The notes: generated by a model not told the origin, from the sequence alone. Counted from the first letter of the stretch, positions 1 through 4,930 are shown. The stretch: 13,958 bases of DNA from Candidatus Parcubacteria bacterium (GCA_023139655.1 JAGLNE010000026.1:1-13958); one strand, 5' to 3'. Numbers and translations: made by a program.

Positions 1-31
1 TTAAGCTTTGGATTAGAATTTAAGAGCAAAG

Positions 32-67
32 AAAAAACAGGAGACAAATTTTTTTATCCATCCCCTG
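32..67 (-). terminator. Intrinsic terminator after the 43-aa ORF
   Basis: On the minus strand a seven-pair stem (61-67 with 38-44, one G-U pair) is followed by six T residues (37-32). It lies 27 nt beyond the stop codon of the ORF at 94-225. The loop is long (16 nt) but has complementary A and T runs that may tighten it. Only 31 bases remain to the window edge, and nothing was recognised there. Confidence 0.6.
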
Positions 68-93
68 CTTGTTTAACAAAATCAAACCGATAT

Positions 94-225
94 TTATTTT
101 CCTCGGTTTTCTTTTGTTTCTTCACTAGGTGTTTGTCTGCCCGGTCCTGGTTCAGATAAACAACTCCATGCAGCCTTTAAAGCATCTTCAACACTTAAAT
201 TCTTTGTGATCATCCGATTTTCCAT
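94..225 (-). CDS. Unrecognised 43-aa protein
   Basis: This ORF begins MENRMITKNLSVEDAL and ends in a Pro/Glu/Lys-rich tail (residues 26-43). I do not recognise a family. Its reality rests on context: an ideal Shine-Dalgarno sequence (AAGGAGGA at 231-238) sits 5 nt before the ATG, and an intrinsic terminator follows at 32-67. The first 22 residues could form an amphipathic helix; the rest looks disordered. There is no signal peptide or membrane segment. A terminator-like hairpin (257-285) lies only about 20 nt before the Shine-Dalgarno sequence, leaving no room for a normal promoter, so expression probably depends on read-through of that hairpin. It could be a regulatory peptide or a small cargo gene; function unknown. 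Confidence 0.6.
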   Translation of the reverse strand: MENRMITKNLSVEDALKAAWSCLSEPGPGRQTPSEETKENRGK

Positions 226-256
226 AATACTCCTCCTTATTTGCTAAAAGATTAAT

Positions 257-285
257 AAAAAAACCGGCTTTCTTATTTGAAGCCG
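257..285 (-). terminator. Terminator-like hairpin in the leader of the 43-aa ORF
   Basis: Minus-strand stem CGGCTT/AAGCCG (280-285 with 265-270), loop of 9 nt, an extra G, then seven T residues (263-257). It closely matches the hairpin at 1161-1187, which also sits just ahead of a Shine-Dalgarno sequence. It is either a true terminator of the upstream unit or an attenuator of the 43-aa gene. Confidence 0.65.
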
Positions 286-311
286 ATTCATTCCTTGATT
301 ACGTAATTATT

Positions 312-392
312 TTACGCAAAGCAAAAAACCGGCTGCCATTCGTAGCCGTAATAATAATATTTATTTTGTTTTTTAATTATTTTATTTTGCAT
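312..392 (-). CDS. Possible 26-aa aromatic leader peptide
   Basis: This is a short ORF, MQNKIIKKQNK followed by YYYYGYEWQPVFCFA. It has no Shine-Dalgarno sequence and its 3' half is the hairpin at 323-348. It is listed because the ORF at 1221-1307, in the same position ahead of another tiny gene, has a similar aromatic core: YYYYG-x4-PVFC here against YFYG-x4-PGFC there. The similarity may be forced by the shared hairpin and AT-rich DNA rather than by the peptide, so translation is doubtful. Confidence 0.25.
   Translation of the reverse strand: MQNKIIKKQNKYYYYGYEWQPVFCFA
323..348 (-). terminator. CCGG-type intrinsic terminator
   Basis: Minus-strand stem CGGCT/AGCCG (344-348 with 330-334), loop of 9 nt, then G and six T residues. 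It follows the three-gene operon that ends at 498 and precedes the hairpin at 257-285, so the two could act as tandem terminators. It resembles the hairpin at 1243-1266, including the flanking TTACGG and TTTTTTG-type ends. Confidence 0.65.
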
Positions 393-419
393 ATATAAAT
401 TTATTGGTTGTGAAAGGGT

Positions 420-457
420 GGGGCGGCAGATTTATTATTTAATAAACCTACCACCCC
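420..457 (-). other. Long hairpin downstream of the 50-aa gene
   Basis: A 17-bp stem (441-457 with 420-436) closed by a 4-nt loop (437-440). Three pairs (424/453, 427/450, 430/447) are G-U on the minus RNA but would be C-A or A-C mismatches on the plus RNA, so the structure fits minus-strand transcripts. It lies 40 nt after the stop of the gene at 498-650. No T run follows on the minus strand, so it looks like a 3'-end stabiliser or processing site rather than a simple terminator. Confidence 0.6.
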
Positions 458-497
458 AAAAATTTTTCTTACCATTTTACTGGCTTTAATTGTTGCT

Positions 498-650
498 TTA
501 TGTTCCTAGCAGTTGATGAAGATCATCGCTTGATCCATGAATTTCACATGTGCTTCTAATAACTTGCACGTTTCCCATCATAGTTATTCCTTCTCCCTTT
601 TCTTTTCCTTTGCCTTTGTCTTTTACGCTTGTCGCTTTTTCATCTGCCAT
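498..650 (-). CDS. Unrecognised 50-aa protein
   Basis: Last gene of a three-ORF minus-strand operon. The start at 650 is chosen because AAGGAGG (660-666) sits 9 nt upstream; an ATG six bases earlier opens a frame that stops after five codons. The protein begins MADEKATSVKDKGKGKEKGE, a highly charged Lys/Glu/Gly stretch, followed by a more ordered half with TMMGNVQVI (residues 23-31), one cysteine (about residue 35) and two histidines. It has no signal peptide or membrane segment. It starts 24 nt after the preceding gene stops and is followed by the 17-bp hairpin at 420-457. I recognise no family; a small cytosolic accessory protein is all that can be said. Confidence 0.6.
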   Translation of the reverse strand: MADEKATSVKDKGKGKEKGEGITMMGNVQVIRSTCEIHGSSDDLHQLLGT

Positions 651-674
651 TTGTCATTTCCTCCTTTTTTGAAT

Positions 675-875
675 TTATCTGCCTACATCAGCAAAATTTG
701 CTTTACTTCTTTTTGGATTACGTAAGATATTTATGCCTTTCGCAATCCAATCTCTTAACTTTCTCAACTTTTGAATCCTTTGTTTGTCAGGATTTATCCC
801 TGACTGTTCCTCGGATAATTGCGTGCAACAATTCCTAAAATCAACCTCCAAATCGTCTTTTGTTCTCTCGGCCAT
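675..875 (-). CDS. Unrecognised 66-aa helical protein
   Basis: Middle gene of the three-ORF operon. The ATG at 875 has the Shine-Dalgarno sequence AAGGAGA (881-887) 5 nt upstream and lies 19 nt after the preceding stop. The sequence is rich in Lys, Arg, Asp and Glu and looks mainly helical: MAERTKDDLEVDFRNCCTQ, then a helix around residues 28-52 (KQRIQKLRKLRDWIAKGI) and a basic tail. It has a Cys-Cys pair at residues 16-17. There is no membrane segment. The basic helix could bind nucleic acid, but that is inference; I recognise no family. Confidence 0.65.
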   Translation of the reverse strand: MAERTKDDLEVDFRNCCTQLSEEQSGINPDKQRIQKLRKLRDWIAKGINILRNPKRSKANFADVGR

Positions 876-894
876 ACCTATCTCCTTTCTTGGT

Positions 895-1128
895 TTATGT
901 TAATATTCCGGCTTGGTCATTTATTATTTCCAAACCAGACTCTTCAATTTCTCTACTGACTGGGCGTAACGTAAGCGGGAACATAAATGTATCTACTGAA
1001 GCGAGGATAACATGGCTTTTGTCTTTGGGATCCAATTCGATTATATTTCTGATTATCCCCGATGTTACTAATTGTAAACCGGGTCCAAGCTTCCAATAAG
1101 ACGCGTAATAAATCGTTTTAATTTGCAA
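895..1128 (-). CDS. Unrecognised 77-aa protein, TTG start
   Basis: First gene of the three-ORF operon. The start is a TTG (1126-1128), supported by a perfect AAGGAGGT (1135-1142) 6 nt upstream. The protein has hydrophobic strands alternating with charged turns (residues 1-25, 30-33 and 39-50) and ends in an acidic stretch around SREIEESGLEI. It looks like a compact beta-rich fold with no signal peptide or long membrane segment. Its leader is about 180 nt long, running from the promoter at 1317-1344 through hairpins at 1243-1266 and 1161-1187, so transcription into the operon may be attenuated. I recognise no family. Confidence 0.65.
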   Translation of the reverse strand: MQIKTIYYASYWKLGPGLQLVTSGIIRNIIELDPKDKSHVILASVDTFMFPLTLRPVSREIEESGLEIINDQAGILT

Positions 1129-1160
1129 AGAACTACCTCCTTTTTATTTTTGTTTATATA

Positions 1161-1187
1161 AAAAAACCAGCCTTCTTACGTGGCCGG
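1161..1187 (-). terminator. Terminator-like hairpin in the operon leader
   Basis: Minus-strand stem CCGGCC/GGCTGG (1182-1187 with 1167-1172) with a 9-nt loop, followed by six T residues. The pair 1185/1169 is G-U on the minus RNA and C-A on the plus RNA, so it folds better in minus-strand RNA. It sits about 20 nt before the Shine-Dalgarno sequence of the 77-aa gene, matching the layout at 257-285. Confidence 0.6.
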
Positions 1188-1220
1188 ATCTTTATGTTTG
1201 TTGTATATATAATCTATTGA

Positions 1221-1307
1221 TTAATTCGTTTTACAACCACAAAAACCCGGCTTCGTAAAAAAACCGTAAAAATAAAAATACCAGTTGTTTTTGTGATTTA
1301 AATTCAT
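1221..1307 (-). CDS. Possible 28-aa aromatic leader peptide
   Basis: This short ORF begins only about 3 nt after the start point expected for the promoter at 1317-1344, so it would be leaderless. Its core WYFYFYGFFTKPGFCGC is strongly aromatic, and the hairpin at 1243-1266 lies inside it. Aromatic leader peptides overlapping terminators are known from attenuators such as pheL, but no aromatic amino-acid gene is present here. T-rich DNA encodes Phe and Tyr by chance, so translation is uncertain. Confidence 0.3.
   Translation of the reverse strand: MNLNHKNNWYFYFYGFFTKPGFCGCKTN
1238..1295 (-). promoter_or_regulatory. Leader hairpin pair ahead of the tiny-gene operon
   Basis: Two exclusive folds are visible in minus RNA. 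The inner one pairs 1261-1266 with 1248-1253 (CGGTTT/AAGCCG, one U-G pair) and is followed by GGTTTTTG, a terminator-like form. The outer one pairs CACAAAAAC (1287-1295) with GTTTTTGTG (1238-1246), nine perfect pairs, plus CTGG with CCGG after a two-base bulge. They share the CCGG segment (1247-1250) and so compete. This could be a switch, or simply a redundant terminator. Confidence 0.45.
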
Positions 1308-1316
1308 ATTAAAAGT

Positions 1317-1344
1317 ATATTACCAGATATAAAAAATATGTCAA
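1317..1344 (-). promoter_or_regulatory. Promoter for the tiny-gene operon
   Basis: Minus-strand -35 TTGACA (1339-1344, consensus), 16-bp spacer, and -10 TAATAT (1317-1322, four of six) preceded by TG in extended -10 position. The expected start is near 1310. It lies directly after the terminator of the candidate RNA at 1352-1503 and would drive the genes at 895-1128, 675-875 and 498-650. Confidence 0.6.
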
Positions 1345-1351
1345 ATTTGAA

Positions 1352-1503
1352 CTAAAACCGGCCCCCTGTAAAGGAGGCCGGTTTAGTTTTCCCTAATGGT
1401 GTTAAACTTAATTTTCAGTTAAAACACCACAATAAACCAATCTCCCGAAGAGGACAAACATAAAGTAGAAATAGGTTGTTTGTAGTGTTTTAACCATATC
1501 TGT
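1352..1503 (-). ncRNA. Candidate structured small RNA, unrecognised class
   Basis: A self-contained transcript of about 150 nt is predicted: promoter at 1509-1536, intrinsic terminator at 1354-1384, and no credible ORF between. The 5' arm (1474-1494) pairs with 1418-1438 over 21 positions: 18 Watson-Crick pairs, one G-U (1484/1428, A-C on the plus strand) and two mismatches. The 35-nt apical loop contains CTCTTCGGGAG, a small UUCGG-loop hairpin. The inner arm can instead pair with 1397-1408 (TGGTGTT with AACACCA plus four further pairs), so two exclusive folds are possible. It does not match SRP RNA, tmRNA or RNase P RNA as I know them; a divergent 6S RNA or a regulatory RNA remains possible. 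Confidence 0.5.
1354..1384 (-). terminator. Strong terminator of the candidate RNA
   Basis: A 12-bp stem (1373-1384 with 1355-1366) of AAA plus CCGGCC plus three further pairs, with a 6-nt loop (1367-1372). The pair 1375/1364 is U-G on the minus RNA and A-C on the plus RNA. The following T run is short (TTTT then AG), so release may be incomplete. Confidence 0.65.
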
Positions 1504-1509
1504 GGATAA
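1501..1509 (-). promoter_or_regulatory. DnaA-box-like site at the RNA start point
   Basis: The minus strand reads TTATCCACA, a perfect match to the DnaA box TTATNCACA. It abuts the -10 element (1509-1514) and covers the expected transcription start of the candidate RNA. It is the only perfect match noticed in the window. Confidence 0.4.
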
Positions 1510-1536
1510 TTATATCATATTGGTAGTAAAAATCAA
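1509..1536 (-). promoter_or_regulatory. Promoter of the candidate structured RNA
   Basis: Minus-strand -35 TTGATT (1531-1536), 16-bp spacer, consensus -10 TATAAT (1509-1514) and an extended -10 TGA just before it. The expected start is about 1502. It lies 45 nt beyond the stop of the Gmad2 gene (1582) and reads away from it in the same direction. Confidence 0.7.
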
Positions 1537-1581
1537 GGAAATTCAAGAAAAATAAAATATCTAATTTTAGCTATTTTTTCG

Positions 1582-2217
1582 TTAAAAATGCGGGCAAACA
1601 ACCGTACATTTATCATTTATACACCTGGATTCATACGGACAGCTGGAACGAATCATGAATTCAGCCGGAGTCTGGCACTCCGAATCTAGCTTGCATGGCT
1701 CGCCTGCCCCTTGAGTAGTAGCGCGAAAACGGATTGAAATACTAAAACGCTCATCCAAATGTTTAAGACCGGAGGGATTATCTTTGCTAAACACTATGCT
1801 CCCGTCCTCGGTAACCGGCGCCACAAACTCCAGCTGAGAGATAAAAGGCACCATTGATTCAGTGGTCCAAATACCCTGGGCTTGGGCAAAACCAATGGCT
1901 ATTCGCTTACCGTTGGAATCCAAAAGGACTATTGGGAAATCGCCCTCAAAAAACCAAGTGCCGGGTGCAACACCCTTAATTGTTAACGGACTCTCAATAA
2001 AATCATTTTCTACGGGGGAATTTACAATAATCGTATCGTCATCTTTTGCGTTTTGCTCACCTGATTTACTTGCATTTTTTTCTTCTATATTCTCTATATT
2101 CGCGCTTGGTTTTTTTGAAACCGAAATAAGGCCAGGCAAAACCCGCCAAACCAAAATAAGGGAACCAATAAAAATTAATACAAAAGTGAGGATTAAAAAT
2201 ATTATTATCTTTTTCAT
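1582..2217 (-). CDS. Membrane-anchored Gmad2-domain protein with Cys-rich tail
   Basis: A 211-aa envelope protein. Residues 1-30 form a signal anchor (MKKIIIFLILTFVLIFIGSL), residues 35-62 are a polar linker, and residues 63-167 match the Gmad2 immunoglobulin-like fold: IIVNSPVENDFIESPLTIKG, then GTWFFEGDFPIVLLDSNGK and GFAQAQGIW. Gmad2 domains occur in spore-germination and other envelope proteins. The C-terminal 37 residues hold six cysteines (175, 181, 193, 199, 204, 208), suggesting a disulphide-bonded extracytoplasmic knot. It is 7 nt downstream of the VTT-family gene and almost certainly in its operon. No clear Shine-Dalgarno sequence precedes the ATG. A role in cell-surface binding or adhesion is inference. 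Confidence 0.8.
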   Translation of the reverse strand: MKKIIIFLILTFVLIFIGSLILVWRVLPGLISVSKKPSANIENIEEKNASKSGEQNAKDDDTIIVNSPVENDFIESPLTIKGVAPGTWFFEGDFPIVLLDSNGKRIAIGFAQAQGIWTTESMVPFISQLEFVAPVTEDGSIVFSKDNPSGLKHLDERFSISIRFRATTQGAGEPCKLDSECQTPAEFMIRSSCPYESRCINDKCTVVCPHF

Positions 2218-2224
2218 AAAAGGT

Positions 2225-2878
2225 CTATAATTTTTGACAAATCTCTTTTATATATCCACGAATTTTGTTATAGCGGAAAATTATTACGATGGCGGCAAAA
2301 GCCGCGATCAAGGCTTGAATTTCTACGCGAAGCTGTGAGCCATAAGCAAAGAGGTAGGCAAAGGGAATAATACCAATCAATGTAGCCGCTAAATAAGCAC
2401 CCCAATGCATCTTGGTAAATAAACCAACCGCGTAGCTAATTACGTCAACCGGCAGGACGAAACGGGCAAAAGCCACCAGCCAGAATATATTTTTGGGCCT
2501 AATCATCTCGGCCCATTCTTTGATATGATACTTGTCGGTAATCCGGTAGACAAACTTCTGTCCAAATTTACGGGCCAAAGTAAAGGCAATTAATGAGCCC
2601 GCGGTCCAGCCGATAGCCGTTAATATTGCGGCGAGGTTCGGCCCCCAGATGGTGGCTGCTACCGGCAAAAGAGGCAGGGTTTCAAAAGGGGCGATAATCA
2701 CGGCCAACACCATAATCAAGATGTAAAATATTTCACCGGCCGGCCCTTGGATTAACTCCGAACTGCCCAAAAAAGTGGAATATTTCTTAGAAAAATAAGA
2801 AACCACTACAAATAGTATTATAGTCAAAGCGGGAATCAATATTTTCTTGTTTTTTATTGCTTTTATAAACCGGCTCAT
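2225..2878 (-). CDS. VTT-domain (TVP38/TMEM64, DedA-like) membrane protein
   Basis: A 217-aa polytopic membrane protein. Hydrophobic segments lie near residues 12-30, 50-76, 82-102, 132-155, 160-182 and 186-202. The motif GWTAGSLIAFTLARKFGQ (90-107) and the later FARFVLPVDVISYAVGL (138-154), with Arg139 and Pro143, fit the VTT (SNARE-associated Golgi protein) family, whose members include DedA/TVP38 proteins linked to lipid scrambling and membrane homeostasis. Substrate here is unknown. It starts 62 nt after the AlkD-like gene and is followed 7 nt later by the Gmad2 gene, with which it is probably co-transcribed. The sequence AAAGATAAAG before the ATG is a poor Shine-Dalgarno match. Confidence 0.85.
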   Translation of the reverse strand: MSRFIKAIKNKKILIPALTIILFVVVSYFSKKYSTFLGSSELIQGPAGEIFYILIMVLAVIIAPFETLPLLPVAATIWGPNLAAILTAIGWTAGSLIAFTLARKFGQKFVYRITDKYHIKEWAEMIRPKNIFWLVAFARFVLPVDVISYAVGLFTKMHWGAYLAATLIGIIPFAYLFAYGSQLRVEIQALIAAFAAIVIIFRYNKIRGYIKEICQKL

Positions 2879-2940
2879 CTTTATCTTTAATGTGTTTCTA
2901 TTACTGTTATTGTAGCTATTTAGAGCTTGTGACGCAAATA

Positions 2941-3651
2941 TTATTTTTTCATATAATACTTTCTCTTCTTTTCCTCAAACCGCTCAATCGCGTAGCGAAG
3001 CATGGTGCGCGGCATTACCTGGTAATGCGCGCGCAAAAATTTCTCTTCTGCGTCCTGGTCCCGCTTACCTACTTCCCTAAGCATCCAGCCCACGGCTTTA
3101 TGAATTAGATCATGCTCATCGTGAAGTAATGTTTTGGCAATGCGTAAAGTGTCCTTAAAATCATTATCGCGGATGAAAGTAAATGTCGCGAGAATGGCAA
3201 TGCGCCGCTCCCAAAGGTCCTTGGACTTGGCTAATTTATATAATATTTCCCGCGGTTTATCCAGTAAATAAACACCGACAATATTAGGAGCACTTAAATC
3301 AACCAAATCCCAATTATTAATAAATGCCATATTTTTTAAATATAGATCATAGATTTTTTTCTTTTCTGCCGCGCCAATATCTTTGACATTGAATTTCGCT
3401 ACCAGTATTAATAGCGCCGCCAAACGGTACTCATGGACTTTTGTTCGCAGTATTTTGGGAATCTCACTAAGAGGCAAATCTTTATAACACTTTTTTACCA
3501 CTTGCCTTTGCTGTGGCACCTTAATGCCCAGGAAAATATCCCCTTCACCGTATTCACCTGGCCCGGTCTTAAAAAAACGCTGAAGAATTTGCGCCTGCTT
3601 CAAGCTGGCCAATTTTCCTAATTCTTTTTTTATTGTTATGGCTGTTGTCAT
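2941..3651 (-). CDS. AlkD-family DNA alkylation repair glycosylase
   Basis: A 236-aa protein of HEAT-like repeats, matching the usual AlkD length. AlkD excises N3- and N7-alkylated purines without base flipping. Landmarks are KTGPGEYGEGDIFLGIKVP (28-46), NNWDLVDLSAP (112-122), WERRIAILATF (147-157) and HKAVGWMLREVGKRD (184-198). Trp114, Asp118, Arg149 or Arg150, and Trp189 occupy the positions of the Trp, Asp, Arg, Trp set known from Bacillus AlkD, so activity is likely. The C-terminus is basic. The start codon comes two bases after the T run of a terminator hairpin (3654-3687) and has no Shine-Dalgarno sequence, so its expression is unusual: read-through, or a leaderless transcript. Confidence 0.88.
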   Translation of the reverse strand: MTTAITIKKELGKLASLKQAQILQRFFKTGPGEYGEGDIFLGIKVPQQRQVVKKCYKDLPLSEIPKILRTKVHEYRLAALLILVAKFNVKDIGAAEKKKIYDLYLKNMAFINNWDLVDLSAPNIVGVYLLDKPREILYKLAKSKDLWERRIAILATFTFIRDNDFKDTLRIAKTLLHDEHDLIHKAVGWMLREVGKRDQDAEEKFLRAHYQVMPRTMLRYAIERFEEKKRKYYMKK

Positions 3652-3653
3652 AT

Positions 3654-3687
3654 AAAAACTAAGCCCGACATATAATTACTGTCGGGC
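3654..3687 (-). terminator. Terminator abutting the AlkD start codon
   Basis: Minus-strand stem GCCCGACA/TGTCGGGC (3680-3687 with 3663-3670), eight perfect pairs, 9-nt loop, then TTAGTTTTT. It follows the stop of the 55-aa gene (3717) by about 30 nt and ends two bases before the AlkD ATG. Confidence 0.75.
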
Positions 3688-3716
3688 CTTAAGGACGCAC
3701 TTAGCTTAAATCAAAA

Positions 3717-3884
3717 TTATCGAAAATACAATATTAAACTAGCGGCTACTACGGCGAATATAACACCCCAGCCGATTATTCTCCTATCATGATCCGGCAA
3801 ATTAAGAGCAGATTCTATCTTAATGTCATCATCAAACTCATCTTCCAAATCATCTTCGCTATCTGTTAAGTTTTTATCCTTCAA
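3717..3884 (-). CDS. 55-aa single-pass membrane protein, TTG start
   Basis: A small ORF whose TTG start (3882-3884) is fixed by a consensus AAGGAGGTG 6 nt upstream. The first 22 residues are very acidic (TDSEDDLEDEFDDD), followed by IKIESALNLPDHDRR, then a single hydrophobic helix IIGWGVIFAVVAASLILYF ending in Arg55. The likely topology is an acidic cytosolic N-terminus with a C-terminal tail anchor. No family is recognised. It is divergent from the plus-strand gene at 4052 and ends in its own terminator (3654-3687), so it may be monocistronic. No convincing promoter was found, though TTGATT at about 3943-3948 is a candidate -35. Confidence 0.65.
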   Translation of the reverse strand: MKDKNLTDSEDDLEDEFDDDIKIESALNLPDHDRRIIGWGVIFAVVAASLILYFR

Positions 3885-3957
3885 AAAACACCTCCTTGTT
3901 TATAGTGTTAATCTACCTTTACCTTAGCTTAGCTCTAATGACAAAAAAAATCAACAC

Positions 3958-3986
3958 TTGACTTTAACTCTTATTTATATTATAAT
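3958..3986 (+). promoter_or_regulatory. Near-consensus promoter of the plus-strand cassette
   Basis: -35 TTGACT (3958-3963), 17-bp spacer and -10 TATAAT (3981-3986). The expected start is near 3993, giving a leader of about 60 nt to the gene at 4052. This is the only strong plus-strand promoter noticed, and it serves the only plus-strand genes. Confidence 0.8.
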
Positions 3987-4051
3987 CTTTTAAGCCCTTT
4001 ACATTAATAATAACTCTAAAACAAAAAATAACCTACAAGGGAGAAATAATT

Positions 4052-4336
4052 ATGACACCTACACCTAAGCACGGAAAGGATATATGTATAGTTAGGCGTG
4101 GGTCTGAAGAAATTATTATACCCTACCTAAAACAATTAGTAAAAATAGAAACAATTTGTCCTTGTTGTGGCAAAAAAGAAAAAAGCGAACAGGTATTTAG
4201 GTTCATTGAGTGGCAAATTAAATACAAACATCGCCGATTAATTGATCTTAATAAAATTAAACAACAAATCAACGAAATATTAAATACCCAAACTCATATA
4301 TGCATGAACTGCTGTGCCAGATTAACTGGCCAATAA
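4052..4336 (+). CDS. Small zinc-ribbon-like protein
   Basis: A 94-aa protein with two CxxC-type clusters: ICPCCGKKE (Cys36, 38, 39) and HICMNCCARL (Cys84, 87, 88). Spaced this way they could bind one zinc ion as a split zinc ribbon. Between them is a charged helical region (EWQIKYKHRRLIDLNKIKQQ). No further domain or membrane segment is seen and the family is not recognised. The ATG has AAGGGAG (4037-4043) 8 nt upstream and a near-consensus promoter at 3958-3986. It is followed 38 nt later by the unrecognised gene at 4375, and together they form a two-gene unit closed by a strong terminator. A nucleic-acid or protein-binding adaptor role is inference from the zinc ribbon only. Confidence 0.7.
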   Translation: MTPTPKHGKDICIVRRGSEEIIIPYLKQLVKIETICPCCGKKEKSEQVFRFIEWQIKYKHRRLIDLNKIKQQINEILNTQTHICMNCCARLTGQ

Positions 4337-4374
4337 TAAACTCATTAAAATTATTCATCAAAAAAGGGGGAAAT

Positions 4375-4863
4375 ATGACTAGTGAAATTGCATTAATACA
4401 ACCGGAAAAACTGCCAGATTGGCTCTTTGAAAAAAATAATGAAATCAACGAAAGGGACTATGCCTATAAAGTAGTAAATGCTGATTTCAAAAGCGTTTTT
4501 GCACCGGGTAAATATTGCCAAGAATATTTTGAAGGTAATACGGTAGAGGCTCTTCCTGATACTATCGGCCTACGGCTTTTCTTAGCAAAAGACTCTGCTC
4601 AAGCCAGAGCAGAAAGTATCACCAATGGCCATGTGCTAAGAGTCGCCCCATGTAAAAATGACGCTTTCTATCTGCCTCGTCTGAAATGCTTGAGTCCAAA
4701 CTCGGAAACTGAACTGGACGACTTTTATAATATTTTACGTCAGCAACAAAACAATGACATTGATTATCTTTATTCGGCACTATATAAATACGGCCCATTA
4801 CCAGGATACACAATCGGCGATGAAATATATTGCCAAAAAATAATTGTGTCGACTGAAGTCTAA
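4375..4863 (+). CDS. Unrecognised 162-aa protein
   Basis: Second gene of the plus-strand cassette. The frame is open from 4300, inside the previous gene, but the ATG at 4375 is chosen because AAAAAAGGGGG lies just upstream; the extended version would overlap the zinc-ribbon gene by 37 nt. The protein is soluble and mixed alpha/beta. Notable segments, by residue from 4375, are ERDYAYKVVNADFKSVF (26-42), EALPDTIGLRLFLAKDSAQA (58-77) and a C-terminal region GPLPGYTIGDEIYCQKIIV. It has three cysteines. I cannot assign a family. The Asp/Ala-rich segment and VLRVAPCKN suggest an enzyme or ligand-binding fold, but this is weak. Co-transcription with a zinc-ribbon protein suggests joint function. Confidence 0.7.
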   Translation: MTSEIALIQPEKLPDWLFEKNNEINERDYAYKVVNADFKSVFAPGKYCQEYFEGNTVEALPDTIGLRLFLAKDSAQARAESITNGHVLRVAPCKNDAFYLPRLKCLSPNSETELDDFYNILRQQQNNDIDYLYSALYKYGPLPGYTIGDEIYCQKIIVSTEV

Positions 4864-4872
4864 AAGACTAAA

Positions 4873-4910
4873 GGCGGTCTCATGAAAGAATGAGAGACCG
4901 CCCTTTTTTT
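4873..4910 (+). terminator. Strong terminator of the plus-strand cassette
   Basis: Nine perfect pairs GGCGGTCTC/GAGACCGCC (4873-4881 with 4894-4902), 12-nt loop, a C, then seven T residues (4904-4910). It begins 9 nt after the stop at 4863. It lies between convergent genes and may also end the long minus-strand operon, though the T run on that side is broken. Confidence 0.9.
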
Positions 4911-4930
4911 ATCTAAATTATTTTTAACAA

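Noticed and set aside
25..66. A 13-codon ORF after the 43-aa gene (MDKKICLL and so on).
   Set aside because: It lies within the terminator hairpin and lacks independent support.
1439..1495. TATTTCTAC beside a GTTAAAACAC-type arm on the minus strand, reminiscent of a Cas12a CRISPR repeat.
   Set aside because: The partner GTAGA half of the repeat stem is missing, there is only one copy, and no cas gene or spacer array is present.
498..1536. Retron or other reverse-transcriptase-linked RNA.
   Set aside because: The structured RNA suggested it, but no reverse transcriptase or similar enzyme lies nearby.
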